Shown here: piece by piece, positions 42,794-50,225 of the stretch
Layout: every line of letters starts with the position of its first letter
How positions within the stretch are numbered: position 1 is the first letter of the stretch
DNA from: Bradyrhizobium yuanmingense
GTDB taxonomy: Bacteria > Pseudomonadota > Alphaproteobacteria > Rhizobiales > Xanthobacteraceae
NCBI RefSeq assembly: GCF_900094575.1
Contig: NZ_FMAE01000006.1
Coordinates: 310,001-374,000, forward strand
Length of the DNA stretch: 64,000 nt
Direction of reading: 5' to 3'
Made by a program: the position numbers and the translations under genes
Notes under the pieces: model-generated
What the model saw: the letters and a program-made list of their open reading frames with translations, nothing else
Databases searched by the model: none
Told to the model about the DNA's origin: nothing

Positions 42794-43531
42794 CTAATAA
42801 TCCACCTTCATCAAATACAGCCCCTCAGGCGGGGCGACGATGCCGCAGGCGGTGCGGTTGCGGGCTTTGAGTGCGGCGGAGAGATCGTCGGCGGTCCAGC
42901 GGCCCTCGCCGACCCAGACCAGGGATCCCACCATCGAGCGCACCTGGCTGTGCAGGAACGAGCGCGCCGAGGTGATGACGTTGATCTCGCGGCCATCGCG
43001 GATCACGTCCAGCTGGTCGAGTGTCTTCTCCGGCGATTTGGCCTGGCACTCGGTGTCGCGAAAGGTGGTGAAATCGTGCTTGCCGAGCAGGCGCTGCGCC
43101 GCCGCGTGCATTGCGTCGGCATCGAGCTTGCGCGGCACGCGCCAGGCGTGGCCGACATCGAGCGCGAGATTGGCGCGAGTGTTGACGATGCGATAGCGGT
43201 AGTGGCGCTTGACCGCCGAGAAGCGCGCCTCGAAATCGTCGGGCACGATCTCGGCCTCGAGCACCGCGATCGGATGCGGGCGCAGATGCGCGTTGAGCCC
43301 GTCGCGAAAACGGCCCGGCGGAAACTGCTTGTCGACGTCGACATGCGCGACCTGGCCGCGCGCATGCACGCCGGCATCGGTGCGGCCGGCACCGTGCACG
43401 CGCAGATCCGCCCCGGTCATCGCCTTCACGGCCGCCTCGAGCGCGCCCTGCACCGACGGCAGCGTGTCCTGCACCTGCCAGCCGAAGAACGGCGCGCCGT
43501 CATATTCGATGGTGAGCTTGTAGCGGGGCAT
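42794..43531 (-). CDS. truA: tRNA pseudouridine(38-40) synthase
   Basis: The 245-residue protein starts MPRYKLTIEYDG and has the catalytic-Asp motif GRTDAGVHARGQ (Asp 52). It makes pseudouridine in the tRNA anticodon arm. The start at ATG 43531 is preferred over 43552, which lies at the end of a repeat. A family E repeat precedes it. Confidence 0.95.
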   Translation of the reverse strand: MPRYKLTIEYDGAPFFGWQVQDTLPSVQGALEAAVKAMTGADLRVHGAGRTDAGVHARGQVAHVDVDKQFPPGRFRDGLNAHLRPHPIAVLEAEIVPDDFEARFSAVKRHYRYRIVNTRANLALDVGHAWRVPRKLDADAMHAAAQRLLGKHDFTTFRDTECQAKSPEKTLDQLDVIRDGREINVITSARSFLHSQVRSMVGSLVWVGEGRWTADDLSAALKARNRTACGIVAPPEGLYLMKVDY

Positions 43532-43546
43532 CGTGTCCAGTTTCGT

Positions 43547-43664
43547 CGTCATTGCCCGCCTTGTGCGCTGTTGCGCACTGGGGCGGGCAACCAGTACTCC
43601 GCAGCTTATCCGATTGACCGAGAAGCCTCGGCGTACTGGATACCCCGCCTTCGCGGGGTATGAC
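43547..43664. repeat. Palindromic intergenic repeat, family E
   Basis: CGTCATTGCCCGCCTTGTGC and the inverted CGCCTTCGCGGGGTATGAC bound the element, with AGTACTCCGC and GCGTACTGGA inside. It separates fmt from truA. Confidence 0.8.
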
Positions 43665-43668
43665 AGTG

Positions 43669-44592
43669 TCAGGTGAATTTGGATCCCGCCTTTAACGGCA
43701 CGCCGCGCAGGAAGTCCGCGGCCTGCATGCGGGCCTTGCCCTCGCGCTGCAGCTCGATGATGCGGATGGCACCGTCGCCGCAGGCGACGGTAAGCTGATC
43801 GTCGAGCATTTCGCCAGGCGCGCCGGAGCCTTTCGCCAATTCGCAGCGCAGGATTTTGACGCGGGCATCGTCAAGCTCGCTCCAGGCGCCGGGGAACGGC
43901 GAGAGGCCATGGACGTGGCGCAGCACTGCGCGCGCCGGCTTTGTCCAGTCGATCCGCGCCTCCGCCTTCTCGATCTTGGCGGCGTAGGTGACGCCGTCCG
44001 CGCTCTGCGCCTTGAGCTGGAGCCCGCCGCGTTCGAGCGCGGCCATCGCGCGCACCATCAGGTCGGCCCCCAACCGGGACAGGCGATCGTGCAGGTCGAG
44101 CGCGGTCATGCCGTCGGTGATCGCGATGCGCTCGGCCATGGCGACGTCGCCGGTATCGAGGCCGACATCCATCTTCATCACCATCACGCCGCTCTCGGCG
44201 TCACCTGCCATGATGGCGCGGTTGATCGGCGCAGCGCCGCGCCAGCGCGGCAACAGCGAGGCATGCAGATTGTAGCAGCCGAGTTTTGGCGCATCGAGGA
44301 TCGCCTGCGGCAGGATCATGCCGTAGGCGACGACAACGGCCGCGTCGACATCGAACGCGCGGAACTCCGCCAGCGCCTGCTCGGACTTCAGCGTCTTCGG
44401 CGTCAGCACGGGAATGCCGAGCTTTCGCGCGGCCTCCTCGACCGGCGTCGGCTGCAATTGCAGGCCGCGCCGGCCGCCCGGCTTGGGCGCGCGGGTGTAG
44501 ACCGCCGCGATCTCGTGCCCATGCGCGACCAGCTCGAGCAGCGTCGGCACGGAGAAATCGGGCGTGCCCATGAAGATGAGGCGAAGGGGCAT
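43669..44592 (-). CDS. fmt: Methionyl-tRNA formyltransferase
   Basis: The 307-residue protein starts MPLRLIFMGTPDFSVP and has the catalytic NLHASLLPRW motif (Asn 108, His 110) and Asp in LDTGD (146). It formylates initiator Met-tRNA. Frames extended to 44604 use a TTG and are less likely. It is between def and truA, separated from each by a repeat. Confidence 0.96.
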   Translation of the reverse strand: MPLRLIFMGTPDFSVPTLLELVAHGHEIAAVYTRAPKPGGRRGLQLQPTPVEEAARKLGIPVLTPKTLKSEQALAEFRAFDVDAAVVVAYGMILPQAILDAPKLGCYNLHASLLPRWRGAAPINRAIMAGDAESGVMVMKMDVGLDTGDVAMAERIAITDGMTALDLHDRLSRLGADLMVRAMAALERGGLQLKAQSADGVTYAAKIEKAEARIDWTKPARAVLRHVHGLSPFPGAWSELDDARVKILRCELAKGSGAPGEMLDDQLTVACGDGAIRIIELQREGKARMQAADFLRGVPLKAGSKFT

Positions 44593-44626
44593 TTGACGAG
44601 ACAATCCTTGAAACGAGCAAGGTACT

Positions 44627-44716
44627 CGTCATGGCCGGGCTTGTCCCGGCCATCCACGTTCGTCCTGCTCGCGGCGGCAAAGAACGTGGATGCCCGGGAC
44701 AAGCCCGGGCATGACG
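44627..44716. repeat. Palindromic intergenic repeat, family D
   Basis: CGTCATGGCCGGGCTTGTCC and the inverted AAGCCCGGGCATGACG bound the element, with CCACG and CGTGGATG pairs inside. It lies between def and fmt. Confidence 0.85.
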
Positions 44717-44728
44717 GCGGAGGAATTA

Positions 44729-45256
44729 TCACTCCGCCGCGCGCTTGGCGGCTTTCTCGAACTTCTTCATGACGCGGTCGCGCTTGAGCTTGGACAGATA
44801 GTCGACGAACAGCACGCCGTTGAGATGGTCGATCTCGTGCTGGATGCAGGTGGCGTAGAGGCCTTCGGCATCCTCCTCGTGCACCTTGCCGTCGAGATCG
44901 GTGAAGCGCACGCGCACCTTCGCGGGACGCTCGACCTCCTCGTAATATTCCGGGATCGACAGGCAGCCTTCCTCGTAGACCGACAGTTCCTCGGACGAGG
45001 CGATGATTTCAGGATTGATGAAGACGCGCGGCACGTGCTTGGTCTCGCCGCTCTCGTCACGCTTGGCGAGATCCATGGTGATGAGACGCAAGGGTTGCGC
45101 GACCTGGATCGCCGCCAGCCCGATGCCGGGCGCGTCGTACATGGTCTCGAACATGTCGTCGGCAAGCTTGCGGATCTCCGCCGTGACCTTCTCGATCGGC
45201 TTGGAGACCAGGCGCAGCTGCTTGTCGGGCAGGATGATGATTTCTCTGAGGGCCAT
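44729..45256 (-). CDS. def: Peptide deformylase
   Basis: The 175-residue protein has the three family motifs: APGIGLAAIQ (43-51), EEGCLSIP with zinc Cys 98, and QHEIDHLNG with zinc His 140 and 144. It removes the formyl group from nascent proteins. It is followed by a repeat and then fmt, in a conserved partnership. Confidence 0.97.
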   Translation of the reverse strand: MALREIIILPDKQLRLVSKPIEKVTAEIRKLADDMFETMYDAPGIGLAAIQVAQPLRLITMDLAKRDESGETKHVPRVFINPEIIASSEELSVYEEGCLSIPEYYEEVERPAKVRVRFTDLDGKVHEEDAEGLYATCIQHEIDHLNGVLFVDYLSKLKRDRVMKKFEKAAKRAAE

Positions 45257-45307
45257 GGCCGCGATTTAAGCCGCGCGCCGGATGCGGTCAATGCGGCCCG
45301 GAACCCG

Positions 45308-45323
45308 TTAACCCCTCGCTAAC
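45308..45323. promoter_or_regulatory. Candidate CtrA-like box between def and rmuC
   Basis: TTAA-N7-CTAAC is one mismatch from TTAA-N7-TTAAC. The gap between the divergent def and rmuC genes holds several further TTAACC-like words. This is suggestive only. Confidence 0.22.
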
Positions 45324-45425
45324 CATAAAACTTCACCTTTCATTAACCATGAAATTTAGGGGGCGGTTAACCCAGAATGTTCCCTCTTCGTTCGCGAGAG
45401 CGCAGCGAATCGGCTACAAGGCGGC

Positions 45426-46625
45426 ATGAACGAGATCATTGTCATGCTGGGCGACTGGCCGGTGCGCATCGTCGATGCGCTGATCGGCTTCGGTGCGCTC
45501 GTCCTCATCCTGCTGGTTGTGATTGCGGTTGTGATCGCGCGCTCGGGGCGGCGTGGCGCGGAACTCGCCATGGCGAACGCAATCCGTGCCGACGAGCTCG
45601 AGGAGCGGCTCGCCCAGGTGCTGCACGCCCAGAGCGAGGCCTCGGGGCGGGTCGACGCCATGACCCAGGCGCTGGCGGGACGCCAGGCCGAGATGGCGCG
45701 CGCGGTCAACGAGCGGCTTGATTCGGTGACGCATCGGGTCGGCCAGTCCATGGAACATTCGACCCGCAACACCATGGAGAGCCTGCGCGCGCTGCATGAA
45801 CGGCTCGGCATCATCGACAACGCGCACAAGAACCTCACCGACCTCACCACGCAGGTGACCACTCTGCGCGACGTACTCGCCAACAAGCAGTCGCGCGGCG
45901 CCTTCGGCCAGGCGCGGATGGAGGCGATCGTCCAGGACGGTCTGCCCAAAGGCTCCTACGAGTTCCAGTTCACGCTTTCGACCGGCAAGCGACCGGACTG
46001 CGTCGTGTTCCTGCCCGACCAGCGCCCGCTCTGCATCGACGCGAAGTTTCCGCTGGAGGCGATGACGGCGCTGCACGACGCCCGCACCGACGAGGAGCGG
46101 CGCGTTGCCACGCAGCGGCTGCGCGGCGACGTGATGAAGCATGTCAGCGACATCGCGGAAAAATACCTCGTCACCGGCGAGACCCAGGAGATGGCGCTGA
46201 TGTTCGTGCCGTCGGAATCGGTCTACGCCGAGATCCATGACGGCTTCGACGACGTGATCCAGAAGGCCTATCGCGCCCGCGTCGTGCTGGTATCGCCGTC
46301 GCTGCTGATGCTCGCGATCCAGGTGATGCAGCAGATCATGAAAGATGCGCGCATGCGCGACGCCGCCGACCAGATCCGCACCGAAGTGATCAAGCTCGGC
46401 GACGATCTGGGGCGCCTGCGCGACCGCGTGCTCAAGCTGCAAAAGCATTTTGCCGACGTGAACGAGGACGTCCGCCAGGTGCTGATCTCCGCCGACAAGA
46501 TCGAAAAGCGCGCAGGGCGAATCGAGGAGCTCGATTTCAGCAAGAGCGATGCGCCGGAGGCGCCGCGCCTGGTGGCGACGGGAGCGGCAGAGCTGTTTCC
46601 GCGCAAGCTCCAGGCGGGGGAGTGA
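45426..46625 (+). CDS. rmuC: DNA recombination protein RmuC
   Basis: The 399-residue protein has an N-terminal membrane span (VDALIGFGALVLILLVVIAV), a coiled-coil segment and the RmuC domain (residues about 140-360). The domain includes FTLSTGKRPDCVVFLPDQRP and IDAKFPLEAM. RmuC limits inversions at short inverted repeats in E. coli. It is the gene just before the GIY-YIG remnant and its flanking repeats. Confidence 0.93.
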   Translation: MNEIIVMLGDWPVRIVDALIGFGALVLILLVVIAVVIARSGRRGAELAMANAIRADELEERLAQVLHAQSEASGRVDAMTQALAGRQAEMARAVNERLDSVTHRVGQSMEHSTRNTMESLRALHERLGIIDNAHKNLTDLTTQVTTLRDVLANKQSRGAFGQARMEAIVQDGLPKGSYEFQFTLSTGKRPDCVVFLPDQRPLCIDAKFPLEAMTALHDARTDEERRVATQRLRGDVMKHVSDIAEKYLVTGETQEMALMFVPSESVYAEIHDGFDDVIQKAYRARVVLVSPSLLMLAIQVMQQIMKDARMRDAADQIRTEVIKLGDDLGRLRDRVLKLQKHFADVNEDVRQVLISADKIEKRAGRIEELDFSKSDAPEAPRLVATGAAELFPRKLQAGE

Positions 46626-46640
46626 GACTAGGGCACACTG

Positions 46641-46740
46641 TCGTGCCCCGCGAAGGCGGGGCACCCAGTACGCCGTGACGATCGTTGTTAAGCCGACGTG
46701 CCGGTGTTTACTGGATCGCCCGCCTTCGCGGACGATGACG
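46641..46740. repeat. Palindromic intergenic repeat, family E (left copy)
   Basis: TCGTGCCCCGCGAAGGCGGG and the inverted CGCCCGCCTTCGCGGACGATG bound the element, with a CCCAGTAC and TACTGG core. It ends 18 bases before the GIY-YIG remnant. Confidence 0.85.
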
Positions 46741-46758
46741 GCGGAATGGAAGGCGAAG

Positions 46759-47060
46759 ATGGATCCACGCCAGTACTACGTGTACATTCTCGCCAGCCGA
46801 ATTGGCGGCACGCTCTATATCGGCGTGACGAACGATCTCATCCGCCGGTGGCGCAGCACAGGTTGAAGGTCATCGAAAGCTTCACGGAAAAGTACGACGT
46901 CGCCCGACTTGTCTACTTCGAGCAGTTCGACGATCCCGAGAATGCGATCAAGCGGGAGAGGCGGTTGAAGAAGTGGAATAGGGCCTGGAAGGTCCGCTTG
47001 ATCGAGCAGCATAACCCAAACTGGGATGACCTCTATCCTGGGATAGCCGGACCATCATGA
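46759..47060 (+). pseudogene. GIY-YIG nuclease-domain gene with a frameshift
   Basis: The first frame reads MDPRQYYVYILASRIGGTLY then IGVTNDLIRRW and soon ends at TGA. The next frame continues the same domain from VAQHRLKVIESFTEKY to LKKWNRAWKVRLIEQHNPNW. One missing base near 46848 (two G where three would restore the frame) explains it. The GIY-YIG fold (YVYILAS...LYIGVT) is that of homing and UvrC-type nucleases. It lies 18 bases from one family E repeat and 16 bases from another. Sequencing error cannot be excluded. Confidence 0.82.
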
Positions 47061-47076
47061 TGGCGTCATGCTCAAT

Positions 47077-47176
47077 GTCATGCCCCGCGAAGGCGGGGCA
47101 TCCAGTATTCCGCAGCCCGTGTGGTTGAACCGAGACGCCGCGGAGTACTGGATCGTCCGCCTTCGCGGACGATGAC
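47077..47176. repeat. Palindromic intergenic repeat, family E (right copy)
   Basis: GTCATGCCCCGCGAAGGCGG and the inverted CCGCCTTCGCGGACGATGAC bound the element, with CCAGTATTCC and GGAGTACTGG inside. It begins 16 bases after the GIY-YIG remnant. Confidence 0.85.
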
Positions 47177-47255
47177 ACCGAGCGTGTTGGAAGCTCTCCC
47201 GTCTCACCAGCTACCGCGAGAGTCTTTTCCCCCAGAATCTGCTAACACGCCCCCC

Positions 47256-48617
47256 ATGACCGCACCCGACGCGACCTCCCCCGCCGCGACTTCCACCGCC
47301 TCGCCGTCCTGGCGCGACAGCCTTGCTGTTTACCTGCAGCCGCGGGTGCTGATCGTGCTGTTTCTCGGCTTCTCCTCGGGGCTGCCGCTGGCGCTGTCGG
47401 GCTCGACGCTGCTGGTGTGGATGGCCGAGGCCGGGGTCGATCTTGGAACGATCGGGCTGTTTGCGCTGGTTGGAACGCCATACACGCTCAAATTCCTGTG
47501 GGCGCCGCTGGTCGATGCGCTGCATGTGCCGTTCTTCACGCATGCCTTCGGACGTCGCCGTGGGTGGCTGGTGTTTGCGCAGCTGCTGCTGATCGGCGCG
47601 ATCCTGCTGTTGGCGCTGACCGATCCGGCACGTTCGCCACTGCTTGTCGCGCTCGGCGCGCTGCTGGTCGCGACGATGTCCTCGACGCAGGACATCGTGG
47701 TCGACGCGTTCCGCGTCGAGAGCCTGCCCGAAAGCGAGCAGGCCGCCGGCATGGCCGCCTATGTCGCGGCCTATCGCATCGGCATGTTGGTCTCGACTGC
47801 AGGCGCCCTGTTCATCGTCACCGGCTTCGAGGCGATCGTCCCGCGTGGCGCCGCCTGGATGTGGGGCTATGTGGTGATGGCGGCTCTGGTGCTGATCGGC
47901 ACGGCGACTGCGCTCGCCGCCACCGAGCCCGCACAATCCGCGCGCGCCGAGGCCGCCACGCAGGACGAGGGCGCGCTCACGCGGGTGTTCCATGCGGCGC
48001 TGGGCGCGTTCTCGGAATTCCTGCGACGCAAGGAAGCATGGGTCGTGCTCGCCTTCGTCGTGCTGTTCAAGTTCACCGACGCGTTCTCCGGCAACATGAC
48101 CGTGCCGTTCGTCATCGACATCGGCTTCACGCGGAACGACTATGCCGTGATCGTCAAGGGCGTCGGCATCATCGCGACCCTGGCCGGCGGCTTTGCCGGC
48201 GGCTTCGTGGCCCGACGCTATTCGCTCGCGACCAGCCTGTGGATCGGCGGCATCGTGCAGGCGATGTCCAATTTGTCGTTCTCGTGGCTTGCGATTGTCG
48301 GCGTCAACGAATGGGCGCTGACCCTCGCGATCACCTCCGACAATTTCTGCAACGCCATCGGCACCGTGATCTTCGTCGCCTATCTCTCGGCGCTGTGCCA
48401 GAACCCGCTGCACACGGCGACCCAATATGCACTGCTGACGGCGCTCGCCGCCGTAGGACGGACCTATTTGTCGTCGGGCGCAGGCTATCTGGCGAAAGCG
48501 ACGGGCTGGCCGATGTTCTTCGCGATCTCCGTCCTCGTCGCCATCCCGAGCCTGATGTTGCTGGCGTACTTGCAGAAGCGCGGGCATTTCGAGGCACTGG
48601 GGCCGGTGCGGGTGTAG
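47256..48617 (+). CDS. ampG: AmpG-type muropeptide permease (MFS)
   Basis: The 453-residue protein has about 12-14 hydrophobic segments. Its N-terminal half carries AmpG-type motifs such as SSGLPLALSGSTLLVWMAE, GTPYTLKFLWAPLVD and STQDIVVDAFRVE. AmpG imports anhydro-muropeptides for peptidoglycan recycling at the inner membrane. ATG 47256 is chosen; the frame opens earlier in the repeat. A family E repeat follows. Confidence 0.88.
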   Translation: MTAPDATSPAATSTASPSWRDSLAVYLQPRVLIVLFLGFSSGLPLALSGSTLLVWMAEAGVDLGTIGLFALVGTPYTLKFLWAPLVDALHVPFFTHAFGRRRGWLVFAQLLLIGAILLLALTDPARSPLLVALGALLVATMSSTQDIVVDAFRVESLPESEQAAGMAAYVAAYRIGMLVSTAGALFIVTGFEAIVPRGAAWMWGYVVMAALVLIGTATALAATEPAQSARAEAATQDEGALTRVFHAALGAFSEFLRRKEAWVVLAFVVLFKFTDAFSGNMTVPFVIDIGFTRNDYAVIVKGVGIIATLAGGFAGGFVARRYSLATSLWIGGIVQAMSNLSFSWLAIVGVNEWALTLAITSDNFCNAIGTVIFVAYLSALCQNPLHTATQYALLTALAAVGRTYLSSGAGYLAKATGWPMFFAISVLVAIPSLMLLAYLQKRGHFEALGPVRV

Positions 48618-48625
48618 GCACCCCT

Positions 48626-48724
48626 GTCATGCCCCGCGAAGGCGGGGCATCCAGTACTCCGAGACAGTCGTGATCGACCGAGAAGCTGCGGCGTACTGGA
48701 TCGCCCGCCTTCGCGGGCGATGAC
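48626..48724. repeat. Palindromic intergenic repeat, family E
   Basis: TGTCATGCCCCGCGAAGGCG and the inverted CGCCCGCCTTCGCGGGCGATGAC bound the element, with AGTACTCCGAGA and GCGTACTGGA inside. It lies between the convergent ampG and the next gene. Confidence 0.85.
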
Positions 48725-48751
48725 ACCGGAATCGGGGAGACGACTCCACCC

Positions 48752-49186
48752 CTACTGCTTCTTGATAAGGCTCCACTTCGTGATCACGGCCTCGCTCATC
48801 TGGCCGGGATCGCTGGCGCAGGCGACCTCGTCCACCTTCACGGAGATCTCCTTGCCGACGAAGGATTTCAGCTGGGCGGCCTGCGCCTCGCTGGAGGTGA
48901 CGAGCTGGAACGTCTCAGGGCCGGTTTCGAGATTGCACAGCCCGTTCGGCGGCGGCAGGCGGCGCGGCTCGGACGTGATCTGGTAGGTCGCGACGCGCTT
49001 GCCGTTCTTGGCGTCGCGCACCTTCATCGCGTTGAGCTCGCCGGAGAGCACGTCCCCAGTGTTGATCGGCTTGCCGGGCTTGGACGGCGGCAGCGCCGCG
49101 TCGCCCTGCTGCGCGGAGATGGCCGGGGTCACCAGCATCAGCATCGTCGCGACCAAAGCCCATCGCGTGGCGAAAAGTTTCGTCAT
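48752..49186 (-). CDS. Exported hypothetical protein
   Basis: The 144-residue product has a signal peptide (MTKLFATRWALVATMLMLVT... ending ISA). The mature part has GDVLSGELNAMKVRDAKNGK and a PPPNGLCNLETGPETFQLV segment, with a second Cys in VDEVACASDPG. No family was recognised. The in-frame extension to 49333 lacks a ribosome site and is rejected. Confidence 0.7.
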   Translation of the reverse strand: MTKLFATRWALVATMLMLVTPAISAQQGDAALPPSKPGKPINTGDVLSGELNAMKVRDAKNGKRVATYQITSEPRRLPPPNGLCNLETGPETFQLVTSSEAQAAQLKSFVGKEISVKVDEVACASDPGQMSEAVITKWSLIKKQ

Positions 49187-49274
49187 GTCGTCCGTTCCGT
49201 AAAGTCTGGATGGAGATTCCTGTTTTGACGCGTTTTCTTCACGCGAACCGGTATCCACTTCGCTCGAAAACGCT

Positions 49275-49877
49275 CTAGAACAGGGTGCGCTGCCGCATCG
49301 CAGCCGATAGCGTACCTTCATCGAGATAATCAAGCTCGCCGCCGACGGGAACCCCGTGGGCGAGCCGCGTCACCTTCACATTGGCGTCCTGAAGCAGGTC
49401 GGTGATGTAATGCGCCGTGGTCTGGCCGTCCACCGTCGCATTCAGCGCTAGGATGATTTCATGCACTTGCGAATCATGCGCGCGCGCCACCAGCGCGTCG
49501 ATGGTGAGGTCCTGCGGGCCGACGCCGTCGAGCGGCGACAATGTCGCGCCCAGCACGTGATAGCGCCCCTGGGTGGCATTGGCGCGCTCCAGCGCCCAGA
49601 GGTCGGCGACATCGGCGACGACGACGATGATCGCAGGATCGCGCTTCGGATCGGTGCAGACGGTGCAGGGATTTTGCGTGTCGATGTTGCCGCAGGTCTT
49701 GCAGACCTGGACCTTGTCCAGCGCCACCTGCAAGGCGCTCGACAACGGCATCATCAGTGCTTCGCGCTTCTTGATCAGATGCAGGGCCGCGCGCCGCGCC
49801 GAGCGCGGACCGAGGCCCGGCAGCCGCGCGAGCAGCTGGACCAGCCGCTCGATCTCGGGACCTGCAACAGCGCCCAT
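49275..49877 (-). CDS. recR: Recombination mediator protein RecR
   Basis: The 200-residue protein has the helix-hairpin-helix (LPGLGPRSARRAALHLI), the zinc finger with Cys 59, 62, 71 and 74 (CKTCG...CTVC) and the Toprim core (IIVVVADVADLWALE). It works with RecF and RecO to load RecA. It is one base from ybaB and belongs to the dnaX-ybaB-recR operon. Confidence 0.96.
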   Translation of the reverse strand: MGAVAGPEIERLVQLLARLPGLGPRSARRAALHLIKKREALMMPLSSALQVALDKVQVCKTCGNIDTQNPCTVCTDPKRDPAIIVVVADVADLWALERANATQGRYHVLGATLSPLDGVGPQDLTIDALVARAHDSQVHEIILALNATVDGQTTAHYITDLLQDANVKVTRLAHGVPVGGELDYLDEGTLSAAMRQRTLF

Positions 49878-49878
49878 T

Positions 49879-50199
49879 TTATTGGCCGAACAGCCCCGGC
49901 GGCAGGCCGAGCCCGCCGGTGAGGGCCTGCATCTTCTCCTGCATGGCGGTCTCGGCCTTGCGGCGCGCATCAGCGAGGGCGGTGACGAGCAGGTCTTCCA
50001 GCACCTCGCGCTCCTCGGCCTTCATCAGCGAAGGATCGATCTTGATGCTCTTGACGTCCATCTTCGCGGTCATGCGCACGGCGACGAGACCGCCGCCGGA
50101 AATGCCTTCGACCTCGACGTTGGCGAGCTGGTCCTGCATCTCCTGCATCTTGGATTGCAGCTGCGCCGCCTGTTTCATCATGCCGAGAAAATCAGCCAT
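49879..50199 (-). CDS. ybaB: Nucleoid-associated protein YbaB/EbfC
   Basis: The 106-residue protein starts MADFLGMMKQAAQLQSKMQE and shows the helix-strand-helix YbaB pattern with VEVEGISGGGLVAVRMTAK. It binds DNA as a dimer and is encoded between dnaX and recR, the widespread arrangement. Confidence 0.95.
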   Translation of the reverse strand: MADFLGMMKQAAQLQSKMQEMQDQLANVEVEGISGGGLVAVRMTAKMDVKSIKIDPSLMKAEEREVLEDLLVTALADARRKAETAMQEKMQALTGGLGLPPGLFGQ

Positions 50200-50225
50200 G
50201 GGTGCGTGTCCTTGGAAAGAATGGT

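Larger units (their letters stand above)
46641..47176. mobile_element. Putative repeat-GIY-YIG-repeat unit (about 536 bp)
   Basis: Two family E palindromes (46641-46740 and 47077-47176) closely bracket a single nuclease-domain gene that is now frameshifted. The tight spacing suggests the three parts form one unit that once moved or was copied together. No target-site duplication was confirmed by eye. Mobility is inferred, not shown. Confidence 0.4.

Noticed and set aside
46759..47060. Two separate overlapping small genes
   Set aside because: Both frames carry consecutive parts of one GIY-YIG domain, so a single frameshifted gene explains them.
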